From the NCBI GenBank assembly GCA_015499995.1, contig JADNRV010000062.1:1-64000 (forward strand): a stretch of 64,000 nt of DNA. Reading direction: 5' to 3'. The translations under genes and the position numbers were made by a program. Positions 21,451-31,844 of this stretch are shown here, in pieces. Source of the DNA: Flammula alnicola (Eukaryota > Basidiomycota > Agaricomycetes > Agaricales > Strophariaceae). The notes under the pieces were generated by a model, which saw only the letters and a program-made list of their open reading frames with translations, was not told where the DNA came from and made no database searches. Each line of letters opens with the position of its first letter. Position 1 is the first letter of the stretch.

Positions 21451-21968
21451 TGTTACGACCGTTTCATTTCTTTTCATTTCTCTTATCTTATCTTATCTTC
21501 ACCCGCGCTTAGATGTACGCCAGCTATACTGGACACTTTCTATTTTAGTAGGAGTACCTTCCCGGTTCCGGACTATTTATAGTTTCCATACTTATGCATC
21601 CTCGACGACACTATTATCGTCGAGAGGACTCTCCTCTCTCCATTCTGACTCCTCCACATTCCTGACTCCATTCTAACGACTCTAAAGGAGTCACTTTATC
21701 ATGGTCTGTGCACGCTCAGAGCTAGTATAAATATCGTAGACACGCAACGATGTACTTTAGCTAGTTCTTGAGAATCTTGACTATTTTGTCTTGTCTCTCT
21801 CCTCGCCACGAACGTCTAAGCTCGTCGAGCCTCTAGACACGATCACTTAAGCTCGTCTGAGCCTCTAAGTGCGAACGATCTGATCCAGGCACCTCTTGGC
21901 ACAACTTTGGAATCACTGGTTGTTTGACTTCGACGTCGCAATCACATTGTTTCTTGCTAGTCGTAACA
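21451..21968 (+). repeat. 5' LTR of Gypsy family 2
   Basis: 518 bp, TGTTACGACC ... TCGTAACA. TATAAATA is at 21726-21733 and the presumed RNA start AGCTAGTTCTT at 21759-21769, 33 nt from the TATA start. Confidence 0.95.
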
Positions 21969-21969
21969 A

Positions 21970-21980
21970 AAGAACTAGCT
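21970..21980 (+). promoter_or_regulatory. Primer-binding site, self-priming type
   Basis: AAGAACTAGCT lies one base after the 5' LTR and is the exact complement of AGCTAGTTCTT at 21759-21769 in the LTR. The middle of both motifs differs from family 1 in a compensatory way. Confidence 0.7.
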
Positions 21981-22494
21981 CCTACTCCTTTCCACCACTA
22001 TCTAGTGGTCGACTATCCTTCGAACCTCGACACTCGTCGCAGTAGGACTCCTCGGAGTCCGAGACTGCACAACGCCTCCGAAACCCTCAGTAACTCGACC
22101 GACAGTAGCTTCGCAAGCTAGGTCACGAGTAACCAGATCGACTACCCGAGAACAAATCCTTGTCGCAGCCACTCCCGAACCTGAACCATCTACCCCCAGC
22201 GTCCCATCCCGCGAGCCCACCGAAACCCTAGAAGAAGCGGCAGATCCACTATCCGCTAGCTTTTTCACCTCTTCCAGATCCAGAACTCCCGTCCAACTTC
22301 CCTCCTTCTCGGATCTCGAAGACGAAGGTCTCCACAACCACCACGCGCCTTCAGAACCTCCTCCTGACCCTCCTAGTTCTTCAGAAGAACTCTCCCCACC
22401 ACCAGGGCGACAGCCTTCGAGACAACCACAAGGTCCACCTCTGCCTCCACCTCCATTTCCCCCGAACCCCCCAGGTCAACAGACCGCTCCACCC

Positions 22495-23463
22495 ATGGCT
22501 AATCCTACCCCGAAAGAAATAAACTTGAACCGACCCCAGGACTTTGATGGCGATATTGAAAAATATGCCTCTTGGAAGAAGACGGTGATGCTTTACCTAA
22601 AGATCAATTCCGCCATCTACGACACAGACAAGAAGAAGATCGTCTTCGTTCTCTCCTTCATGAGAGGAGAAGCCTCATCTAATTGGGCCGAAGAGTTCTA
22701 TGACTCCCACTACACTGCCGCCGCTCCCGCAGTTGGAACGACTCCAGCAACCAATGCGGTGCTAGACCTTGGAACCTGGGATGCTTTTATTGACCAACTT
22801 GACAAAGACTACGAGATCACCGACCTGAAGGGTAACTCCCTCGAACAGTTATATGCGATCCGACAAGGGAAGGCACCCTTAGAAGAACACATCACGAACT
22901 TCAAGATCCTGGTCAAGAAAACTGGGATCTCTGACCCGTCGATTTTAATCGACCTGTTCCGAAAATCCCTTAGGACAGAGTTGTTGAAAGAAGTCATGCG
23001 TCTCGAGACCCGACCAACTACTCTCCAAGGATGGTACGACAAAGCGAAAGACCGTGAAACGAACATGAAGATCGCTGACACAATTGAGAAGAGATACGCC
23101 AGACAGAACTCTGGGTATCAGAAGCCGAGATACGAACCGAAACCCACGAGACGCCCATTCTCGTACCGACCGCGTGACCCTGATGCGATGGACGTCGACG
23201 CGATGACGACCGACGAACGAAAGGAACTCCTCAGAACAGGATCCTGCTTCTACTGCAGGGAACCCGGCCACATGGCGCGCGACTGCCCGAAAAAGAAGGG
23301 GAGACAGAACCCGACGAACCAACAAAAACGATATGACCCACCGAAGAAGAAACTCACTGGTAGGCAGACCAGTGCCCACATCCGTTCGCTCATCGAGGAA
23401 TTGGATACCGAAGAGAAAGATGCCTGCCTGGATGACTTGGCTGAAGGACGCGAGGGTTTTTAA
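22495..23463 (+). CDS. gag: Gypsy family-2 gag
   Basis: 322 aa from the ATG at 22495. Start MANPTPKEINLNRPQDFDGD aligns with family-1 gag (LNRPKTFDGE). The capsid-like region holds WAEEFYDSHY and EQLYAIRQGKAPLEEHI; one knuckle CFYCREPGHMARDC (CX2CX4HX4C) is followed by a basic tail. The frame is open upstream of the ATG through a Pro/Ser-rich stretch, as in family 1. It ends EGREGF with the stop in the context T-TTT-TAA. No disabling change is seen in this ORF. Confidence 0.9.
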   Translation: MANPTPKEINLNRPQDFDGDIEKYASWKKTVMLYLKINSAIYDTDKKKIVFVLSFMRGEASSNWAEEFYDSHYTAAAPAVGTTPATNAVLDLGTWDAFIDQLDKDYEITDLKGNSLEQLYAIRQGKAPLEEHITNFKILVKKTGISDPSILIDLFRKSLRTELLKEVMRLETRPTTLQGWYDKAKDRETNMKIADTIEKRYARQNSGYQKPRYEPKPTRRPFSYRPRDPDAMDVDAMTTDERKELLRTGSCFYCREPGHMARDCPKKKGRQNPTNQQKRYDPPKKKLTGRQTSAHIRSLIEELDTEEKDACLDDLAEGREGF

Positions 23464-26400
23464 TAGGGAGACGCCGCCCAACGTCAGTCTCTCCCTATCT
23501 TTCTATTCACTCTGTATTAGTAGCCGAGATCGAGAATCAAACCATGCAATTACCATGCTCTCTCTCGTGTGAAAGTCAGAACGGTAGAACAATCGTTGGA
23601 ACCACCGCCCTCTTGGACTCGGGCGCTGGCGGACAATTCATCCACCAGCAGTTTGCGAACTCTCTTGGACTGAAACTACGACGGCTTTGGAGACCGATCA
23701 AAGCCAAGAACGTGGACGGAACACCTAATAAGGAAGGAATGATATCATACTATGTCATCATCGACCTCACCATCAACGGAAGAATGGACCCGACCCGACT
23801 TTTAGTCACCGGCCTTGGGAAGCAGAAGATTATTCTGGGCTTCCCTTGGCTTCGAAGACAAAACCCGAACATTGACTGGGAACTGGGAACTCTGACCTGG
23901 AGAGAAAAGATTAAGAACTCCCTTCGCAAATTCAGGGATGTATTCATTCGACTTCTTAGGACCGAACCAGCAAAGGAACCACGAAGGGGTTTCACCCCTT
24001 CGTCGGACGAAATGGACCTACATCTTGACGAACTGAGGACCGATCCAGAACCTGACAGGAGCCCCACATACGCGGAGTTTACTCCCGTATTGAAGAGGAC
24101 TGTCAAGGTAACCTCGGACGAACTCCGCACAGAGACGGACACCACGGATGACCTGGTAATTTCTTTCATCAGCGGCGAACTTACCAAAGAAACAAAGGAG
24201 ACTTGGATCAATGCCAAGACAACCCAAGCGCAAACCTTCGCCTTCGCCCAAGAAAAACCAAAAGAAGAGAAAACACTGGAAGAAATGATACCGGCAGAAT
24301 ACCACGAATACTTGGACATCTTCGACAAACAAGCGGCAGCTCGCTTCCCTGAATCTCGACCTTGGGACCACAAGATCGAGATGAAGGAAGGCTTTGAACC
24401 AAAATCGTTCAAAACCTACACCTTGTCACCTGTCGAAGAAGTAAAGCTGAACGAATTTCTGAAGGAAAACCTCGACAAGGGCTATATCCGACCCTCGACC
24501 TCACCTATGGCGTCACCCTTCTTTTTCACCTCGAAGAAGGACGGATCCCTGAGACCCTGTCAAGATTATCGGTTTCTAAACGAATGGACGATCAAAAATG
24601 CCTATCCACTACCCCTCATTCCCGAACTTATGGACAAGCTCAAAGGGGCCAAGTACTTCACGAAACTAGATGTGCGTTGGGGCTACAATAACATTCGGAT
24701 CCGAGACGGAGACCAATGGAAAGCGGCGTTCAAGACAAACAAAGGACTATTCGAACCCACTGTTATGTTCTTTGGGATGTGCAACTCACCGGCGACCTTC
24801 CAATCCATGATGGACGACATGTTCAAAGATATGACCGCCGACACCCAAGTCGAACATTGGATAATTATCTACATGGACGACATCCTGCTTTTTTCTAAAA
24901 GCAAAGAACGGCTCAAAGAGTACACCAGACGAGTCTTACAACGACTCAGAAAGAACGACCTCTTTTTGAAACCCGAAAAGTGCTTCTTCGAACTGCCAAC
25001 CATGGAGTACCTAGGCATGATCATTGAGGAAGGACGAATTAGGATGGACTCTGCCAAACTCAAAGGCATCGCGGACTGGCCAGTACCGAAAACGCTCAAA
25101 CAAGTTCGATCGTTCCTTGGATTTGGAAACTTCTATCGGAAATTCATCAGAGCCTATTCAGAAATAGCCCGTTCCATGAACGAGTTATTAAAGAAAGACC
25201 AACCCTTTGAATGGACAGACACCGCGCAAAAAGCCTTTGACACCCTGAAGAGGCGCTTCACTGAAGAACCCGTACTCCTAATGCCAGATACGACCAAACC
25301 ATTCCAGATAGAATGCGACGCTTCGAAATACGCATCTGGTGCCGTGCTGTCACAGTTGGACACGAACGGCTCCAGACACCCTTGTGCATTCATCTCGAAG
25401 ACCTTTTCACCGGCCGAACGGAACTATGAAATCTACGACAGAGAGCTCCTGGCAATCATCCGAGCCATGCAAGAGTGGAGACACTACATCCAAGGATCAC
25501 CATTCACGACGACTATCCTATCGGACCACAAGAACCTGACCTACTTCCGTTCTGCCCAGAAACTGAACAGACGACAAGCGCGCTGGTCTCTGTTCCTGTC
25601 AGAATATGACGTCAAACTGGTTCACCAAGCAGGAAGCAAAATGATCCAATCCGACGCACTATCCCGACGGCCAGACCATATCCCAGATGATGATACAGAT
25701 AACGACGACATGACGCTCTTGCCCGAAGGACTCTTCGTAAACCTCATAGACCTCGAATTGCAAGAAAAGATTGCCAATTCTCCAAACCTCGACACCGAAG
25801 CAGCAGAAGCACTCAGAATACTACTGGACGATGGACCACTGCACCTACGAAAAGGACTAGAGGACTGGACCACCGCTGAACACGATGGAAAACGATTGTT
25901 GTTCTATAAAGGGAAAAACTATATCCCTAATAGTCAATCACTGCGACGCGAAATCGTGGAGAAATATCACAAACCGCTGACAGCCGGACACCCGGGTGAA
26001 CTGGAAACATATAATGCTATTCAGGAACATTACTGGTGGCCCGGTATGCGAACCTTCGTGAAATCCTACGTAAAAGGATGCGGAATCTGCCAACAATTCA
26101 AGATCAACAGAAATCCGTCACACCCGGCATTAATAGCACAGGAAACCGCTCACTCGAAATGACCCTTTGCGATCCAACGATGGATTTCATCACTGGACTA
26201 CCCGAGATCAACGGAAAAGATGCGGTACTGGTCGTGGTCGACCATGGTCTTACAGGGGGGGTGATTACCATTCCTTGCTCCACTTCGGTCACGCAAGAAG
26301 AGACCGGACGCCTACTTTTGGACAATCTATACAAAAGATTCGGACTACCTGACAGCCTCAGGTCTGACCGTGGCCCTCAATTTGCGGCAAAAGCCTTCCG

Positions 26401-27235
26401 AGAGCTTCTGAAGCTCCTTGGCATCAAATCCAAATTGACCACCGCCTATCACCCGCAGTCGGATGGTGCTACGGAACATCTTAACCAAGAAATCGAAGCA
26501 TATATCTCCATATACTGCTCATCAAATCCAGACACCTGGCTCGACTCCATCAGCACTTTGGAATTCACGCACAATGATCGGCGACATGCGGACAGGCAGA
26601 GAACCCCGTTTGAACTACAAATGGGGTATTCACCAATCTCCGTTCCCACTTCATTCGAAAACACGAAATTTCCTGCCGTTGAAGACCGAATGAAGCAGTT
26701 AATCAAAGATCGAGAAGAAGCACTTGCGGCACATGAACTAGCCCGAGCAAGGATAGCCGAACGTCGCCAATCGAGATTCGCCCCCTTCAAGAAAGGACAA
26801 AGAGTCTGGTTGGATTCACGAAATCTCAAGACGCGTTACAACAAAAAGATGGCACCTAAACGGGAAGGACCATTTTTGATCAAAGACGTTCTGGGACCCC
26901 TAACCTATCGACTCCAGCTCCCGAAACACTGGAGAATTCACGACGTCTTTCATGCTGTCCTCTTAATGCCTTATGTGGAAAATGAGATTCATGGGAAGAA
27001 TTTCACACAACCTCCTCCGGATCTCATCGACGGAGAAGAAGAATACGAAGTCGACTCAATCCTGAACCACGAGAAACTCCGAAACGGCCGATACCGATTC
27101 CTCATCAAATGGAAAGGCTATTCGGTCGAAGAAGCCAATTGGGAAAATGAAAGCGGGCTTACAAATGCACAGGAAATCCTCACGGCTTACAAACAACGAG
27201 TCCACCTCCCGCCCTACCAGAAACGTCAAACTTAG
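23457..27235 (+). pseudogene. pol: Gypsy family-2 pol, broken in the integrase
   Basis: Pol lies in the -1 frame and is open from within the end of gag. The residues SVSPYLSIHSVLVAEI before the first ATG (23544) align with the start of family-1 pol, where the ATG position is ACG here. Domains: protease (LLDSGAGGQF), RT with YMDDILLFS, RNase H (ECDASKYASGAVL), integrase and chromodomain (WKGYSVEEANWENES). Just after the integrase zinc domain a TGA follows HSK (26159-26161), where family 1 has Arg; CGA to TGA is a CpG transition. A single-base loss a few bases later moves the rest into the frame ending at 27235. So integrase core and chromodomain are cut off. Confidence 0.9.
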
Positions 27236-27284
27236 ACGCTCACAGCCTACCGCACAATCAAACACAGCCACCATTTCATACGAC

Positions 27285-27761
27285 ATGTGGATCCCGACAT
27301 TCTATTTTCGAATCCCTTCTGTTCATCGAGCCCAGTCATCGCCACCACCTAGACCGTATTCAACGCGATGCCCACCCTTATTCAAAGAAGGATGGACCCC
27401 CATTCGACGAGAAACAAATGACATATTGAGAGATGCGAAGAGGGAAGAGGACAATTTACGAGAGATCGCGAGGAGGATGGAACACAGACGACAAGAGCTA
27501 GAGGAAATCCTGAACGACCAAGGAATCCCCACTAAACTACAAGTTTCACGCACACTGCCCCAACTCTCGACACTCCGAGTCATCACTGACTCACCTGAAC
27601 CTTCTTCGAGGTTCTCCACAGCCTCGCCGGACCCGACCCCACTCATTTTTGGTCGCCGACCTATCAAGAAGAGTCAGTCGGAACCGACACTCCAACTGCT
27701 CCGAAAAATCAACAAATCGATCGAAGACTTAGTCAAGTCATTCCGGAAACACACCCAGTAA
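27285..27761 (+). CDS. Gypsy family-2 ORF3
   Basis: The ATG at 27285 lies 49 nt after the pol stop and gives about 158 aa. Pro-rich start (VHRAQSSPPPRPYS), then a helical charged centre DAKREEDNLREIARRMEHRR, likely coiled coil, then a Ser/Thr-rich and basic end. Position, size and layout match ORF3 of family 1, but direct sequence similarity is low by eye. Function is unknown. Confidence 0.5.
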   Translation: MWIPTFYFRIPSVHRAQSSPPPRPYSTRCPPLFKEGWTPIRRETNDILRDAKREEDNLREIARRMEHRRQELEEILNDQGIPTKLQVSRTLPQLSTLRVITDSPEPSSRFSTASPDPTPLIFGRRPIKKSQSEPTLQLLRKINKSIEDLVKSFRKHTQ

Positions 27762-27879
27762 ATCGACTCAGAACCAGTCAAAACGACACCGCCCTCCTCT
27801 CGCACAGACCAGGAGGCTTTAGTATATAAATTGTATCTTTTGTACCATAACTCCCCATCTCATTCCAACCATTCACAAC

Positions 27880-28893
27880 ATGTCTATCACCTCTAACATT
27901 ATCGATCAGCTCATCGACCGCACTGAGGACCTCTCCCTTGAAGAAGCCCCTTCCAACTCCGCCCAAGACCGGGTTAACGGCAACTCTGTCACCTCTGGCA
28001 CCACCAGCACCCCCGAGTCTCGCCGTGCAGCAATAGACACGGTCTTCAGTAGGGTACGAAGCAACACCGATGCGGCTGATCGCCCCGAAGGGCCTGGTCC
28101 CAATGCCATAGAAGCCGATGCGGAAAACGACGCCATGCCGACCCTCGAGCCGAACCCCGATAACTCCGGTTGGGATACTCCTCCCGACTACTCTGGTTGG
28201 GGAACCACCGGCGCACCAGAAGCGACCAACTGGACTGATCGGACCGACGTCACGTTCACCTATGAAGAATACACCAGTCGGGTGACCACCGCGCAAGACT
28301 ACGCTCAGGTCCAGCGTCTGACCCGCACTCATACCTTGTTAGCCTATGACACCGAAATCCTCCACCAAACTCAAACGAGCATTGTGGCCCTTCAGGAAGA
28401 AATAACACGGCTCCGTGCATACGCCCACACCACCTTCGACAACGCGGTCTGGCATGGCATACACAGACAGCTCGGTGCTATGTTTGCCCTCAGAAGGACC
28501 TTTGTCCCGGCGCGAGGAAACGTACCCAATGGACCCAGGACCCTTCGAAGAACACCCCACGTACAATTCGTTCCAACTATAATCGTCGAGAGGTCGGACC
28601 CTTCCGGCTCCTCTTCCACAGACAGGAGCGGACGTACTAGGTCTTCGGCGTACCACACTGCTCCCCAGTCCCCTATCGTCGGCACACAACGTCGCACGCA
28701 TTCACACCGACGCTGCTATTCTTGTGGTTCCACCCACCATGTCAGGAGGGACTGCCGACGATACGTATGCCGCAGTTGCCACGTCCATGCACCAGGCCAT
28801 GTCACGGCCAATTGTCCCCGATGGGGATCCAGCAGCGACAACGATAGCATTGAAATCTATTTTGATGCTGCCGGACGGCCAATCGAAGTCTAG
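27880..28893 (+). CDS. Gypsy family-2 ORF4: double zinc-knuckle protein
   Basis: 337 aa. An acidic, Pro/Ser-rich N-terminal half is followed by a helical section (about 140-180) and ends with two knuckles: CYSCGSTHHVRRDC (CX2CX4HX4C) and CRSCHVHAPGHVTANC (CX2CX6HX4C). The identical spacing of both knuckles in family 1, with little similarity elsewhere, indicates a conserved function, probably nucleic-acid binding. A TATA-like tatataaa lies at 27822-27829, about 50 bp before the ATG, so the gene could have its own promoter. It is intact although pol is broken. Confidence 0.7.
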   Translation: MSITSNIIDQLIDRTEDLSLEEAPSNSAQDRVNGNSVTSGTTSTPESRRAAIDTVFSRVRSNTDAADRPEGPGPNAIEADAENDAMPTLEPNPDNSGWDTPPDYSGWGTTGAPEATNWTDRTDVTFTYEEYTSRVTTAQDYAQVQRLTRTHTLLAYDTEILHQTQTSIVALQEEITRLRAYAHTTFDNAVWHGIHRQLGAMFALRRTFVPARGNVPNGPRTLRRTPHVQFVPTIIVERSDPSGSSSTDRSGRTRSSAYHTAPQSPIVGTQRRTHSHRRCYSCGSTHHVRRDCRRYVCRSCHVHAPGHVTANCPRWGSSSDNDSIEIYFDAAGRPIEV

Positions 28894-28914
28894 GTCGATA
28901 CGGAGTCTCGACAT

Positions 28915-28927
28915 AAGAAGGGGGTAA
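28915..28927 (+). other. Polypurine tract of Gypsy family 2
   Basis: AAGAAGGGGGTAA directly abuts the 3' LTR. Family 1 has the closely similar agagagggggtaa at the same place, so it likely primes plus-strand DNA synthesis. Confidence 0.75.
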
Positions 28928-29445
28928 TGTTACGACCGTTTCATTTCTTTTCATTTCTCTTATCTTATCTTATCTTCACCCGCGCTTAGATGTACGCCAG
29001 CTATACTGGACACTTTCTATTTTAGTAGGAGTACCTTCCCGGTTCCGGACTATTTATAGTTTCCATACTTATGCATCCTCGACGACACTATTATCGTCGA
29101 GAGGACTCTCCTCTCTCCATTCTGACTCCTCCACATTCCTGACTCCATTCTAACGACTCTAAAGGAGTCACTTTATCATGGTCTGTGCACGCTCAGAGCT
29201 AGTATAAATATCGTAGACACGCAACGATGTACTTTAGCTAGTTCTTGAGAATCTTGACTATTTTGTCTTGTCTCTCTCCTCGCCACGAACGTCTAAGCTC
29301 GTCGAGCCTCTAGACACGATCACTTAAGCTCGTCTGAGCCTCTAAGTGCGAATGATCTGATCCAGGCACCTCTTGGCACGACTTTGGAATCACTGGTTGT
29401 TTGACTTCGACGTCGCAATCACATTGTTTCTTGCTAGTCGTAACA
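28928..29445 (+). repeat. 3' LTR of Gypsy family 2
   Basis: 518 bp. Differs from the 5' LTR at gcgaAtg versus gcgaAcg and at cacGac versus cacAac, both consistent with CpG deamination. Confidence 0.95.
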
Positions 29446-29875
29446 GCTCAATTTCAAGTTCTACCGAAATATAATTACCAAGGCTCCAATATTTGCCGAA
29501 GTGCAGTATTTTTTCCAAACTACAATCCGGGGAGAAGATGAAACAGTTGCTCTGGTTTCAACTTTTGGTGCACCAGATCCACAACTATTGGCGGAATCAA
29601 GTGGTGCATTGCGAGTATGTCAATACAAGGGCGTTGCTGCACTTGAGGTTATTCCCGTCAAGAATATTATCAGCTGCATTGTGATGATACCCTTCAAGGA
29701 TCCTGGAGATGGAAGGTTTTTTGTTTGTGAGAAAATGGGATTAGAGGTAGGATATCTTGGTGGTGTACAAGAAGACGAAGACGAGGAAGGCGTGTAACTT
29801 GGACTTGTACTTAGATAATTTGAACTCAGTCACATATTGTGACCATACGCAACACAAACTTATTCCGCTACCACC

Positions 29876-31037
29876 ATGTCGTTCAATCGCCCCCTTACAC
29901 GCTCTATAAGCCGTTCGAACCAATTGTCTTCTCATATTCCTGAATTCCTTGATAATTCCTTGACCTTGCCAAGTGCTGATTCCAACAAGTCCACGGCGAC
30001 AGGCAGGGATATAGAATTTGCACCTCCTGGACCAAGTTACAGCCACCTGCCTCCTCGGACACGTCCAAGTCGTGATTTCATTAGATATCCTGAAGAACCA
30101 CGCAGAGAAAATCGGAACTATCATGTAAGTCTGATTTTTACGCTTGTATTATGGACATTTACTGAATATATGCGGTCAAATATTAGTATTCCGATGGTTC
30201 AGCCCACTACTTCAGGAAGGCTACACACAAGGAGCTGATGGATGCTGGAAACCAGGCTCATGCTGACCTATATGATGGTTTCAATGGTCTCCAGGCCCGT
30301 CATGATGAGCTTCGGTATGTTCATACAATAAATGCCTCTACCTTCGATTCTAATGTGATTTTGATTTTAGCCATCTCTACGACAACCTATTGAAGAACTC
30401 GGTGAAGACGGCCACCAACATGGGCCTGAGTTCATCATACTCTGCATCTCCAACACCCACTGCCATATCATCAGCAAAACGCTTACCAAAACCCAAGCAA
30501 GACGATTATCCTGGCGTCAAATATTGGACTCGGCGAGAATATAACCAACATCTCAACTCGAAGAAGAAAGCGGGAGGTGTAGTTGATCCAACGCAGGTAA
30601 AGAAGAGGCGAGGTGGAGCCCGATTGTCCGAATCAAACGAGAACACAGCAACAGACTATATCGAGCTTGAAGACGGCACAATTGTGGATGGCGACACCGC
30701 ACAAAGTATCCGCAAACTCATGCGGTCTATCTTCATCGAGATGGAGAAGAGCAAAACCATGGCGCTACCGGACACATGGTCTGAGGCAGGTGTAACAGAA
30801 CGAAGCTATGTTCTTCAAGAGCTTTATTCTGAATACCCGTATATCCGTTACTGCGACGACAACTGGAAGGCTATCTTCCTCGCTTCACACACCCTCAGCG
30901 AGTACAAGGCCTACAAGAATCGCAGGGCAGCAAACGCCGCTGCGGCTGTGATTAAAGCTGAGCAGAACGACGTCAAGCACGAGGTAGCTCCACCACCACA
31001 GCCATTCAATCCGGATGACAGCACCATGGCGATGTGA
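29876..31037 (+). CDS. Transposon partner protein next to Tnp2, unknown function
   Basis: Three exons, 29876-30124, 30187-30314 and 30371-31037, join in frame to 347 aa with GT-AG introns of 62 and 56 nt. It starts 78 nt after the transposase stop on the same strand. The N-terminus is Ser/Arg-rich. A middle helical part (YFRKATHKELMDAGNQAHAD) resembles a coiled coil. The C-terminal half contains YPGVKYWTRREYNQHLNSKK and IRKLMRSIFIEM ... YPYIRYCDDNWKAIFLA. I recall similar proteins encoded beside Plavaka-type transposases in Agaricomycetes, so it is probably an accessory transposition protein; this is inference and no catalytic motif is visible. Confidence 0.7.
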
Positions 31038-31333
31038 ACGACGTAGCCGTTACCACCCCAACAACAAGCACCGCCGCCAAAAGAAAAGCTGCCGACAAGA
31101 TATCTACTGCATCCAAGCGTGTTCGAACGTCGGAAACCCCCATCCTTTTACCCTCCTCGTCACCGACTAACTCAAACGACGACTCGTCCTCTGCTACCCC
31201 CCTTCCATCATCCATCTATACCACTGCCAGCACATCAACATCACCGGTCATCGACCTGAGCCTCAATGCCTCTCCTGCACCATCTCCTTCGAGCATCACA
31301 TCAGAAGTGCCACATGTTACGAGGACCCGTTAG
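31034..31333 (+). CDS. Possible C-terminal extension or downstream ORF of the partner gene
   Basis: This 99-codon frame starts in ATGA overlap with the stop of the partner gene. It is Ser/Thr/Pro-rich with a basic patch (KRKAADKISTASKRVR) that could be a nuclear-localisation signal. It may be the original C-terminus displaced by a one-base change, an extra exon, or a separate small ORF. Confidence 0.35.
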   Translation: MNDVAVTTPTTSTAAKRKAADKISTASKRVRTSETPILLPSSSPTNSNDDSSSATPLPSSIYTTASTSTSPVIDLSLNASPAPSPSSITSEVPHVTRTR

Positions 31334-31844
31334 GGGCTTCGTTTTTTAACCCGACTTCTGCAGGAGGACCCTTTGGCATCAAAACTGAGGGAAATTTTGT
31401 ACATGTTTGTTTGATGGACAGATTTATCTTATCTATAGTCACATGAGTATTAACACGTGATATTATACTTAGAAGATTTTGGCTGGAAAAATGCTGACGT
31501 GATCTCTATCAGTCAGCATGTACTGGACTGGACATGATGACTGTACGTCATCACGTCAGCATCCATCACTGCGAGCCAAACGATAATCGGATAAAGCGAT
31601 ACTACCTCCAGTCTACCTAAGTACCTCTCGTCTTTCCCTTACCTCTCCCGACCTCGAAGGCCCTCAAAAAGCATAGATAAGTTATTCTTTCATTGTTATT
31701 CACATTTTCTTACAGTTCTTGAGTGTTATTTACTAGGTATTACATGAATCGAGCAATGTGCACTGCAACGTCGTGTGCATGTGGGCCGACTAGGGAACGA
31801 TGCGAGTGGAGTGGAGGGGATTGGAGTATATGAGTGGAGACCCT
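31334..31844. other. Non-coding interval with a long inverted repeat
   Basis: No gene is seen. It contains the perfect 13-bp arms ATGCTGACGTGAT (31491-31503) and ATCACGTCAGCAT (31550-31562), with partly complementary DNA between them. The core TGACGTGA resembles bZIP/ATF-type sites, but function is unknown. Confidence 0.5.

Larger units (their letters stand above)
21451..29445 (+). mobile_element. Ty3/Gypsy chromovirus, family 2, full length
   Basis: Two 518-bp LTRs (21451-21968, 28928-29445) and TSD GCTCA (21446-21450, 29446-29450). It sits in the last intron of the transposase gene, same strand. Order: gag, pol, ORF3, ORF4, as in family 1, but proteins are clearly diverged. The LTRs differ at only two positions that I can see, both transitions at CpG, so the insertion is fairly young. 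Pol is broken in the integrase. Confidence 0.95.
19716..29797 (+). pseudogene. Tnp2-type transposase, catalytic and C-terminal parts, interrupted by a second Gypsy element
   Basis: The frame broken at 5266 continues in 19716-21392 with NSLDEWEDIF and MSIDGAQLYQSKQSDCWIYI, the hallmark catalytic-core block of Tnp2 proteins, then HIFPGGFIPGPHKPKNVDSF and CFGADLMHLI. A donor GTGAGC at 21393 opens an intron that now contains the 8-kb Gypsy insertion; the acceptor is at 29457-29458. The last exon (29459-29797, 112 aa) holds the conserved end EVQYFFQTTIRGEDETVALV and FVCEKMGLEVG. Together with 3954-4421 and 4493-5266 this gives 1,086 codons without a stop or frameshift, so only the two insertions disable it. 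The intron insertion might even be spliced out; the exon insertion could not be. Confidence 0.85.
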
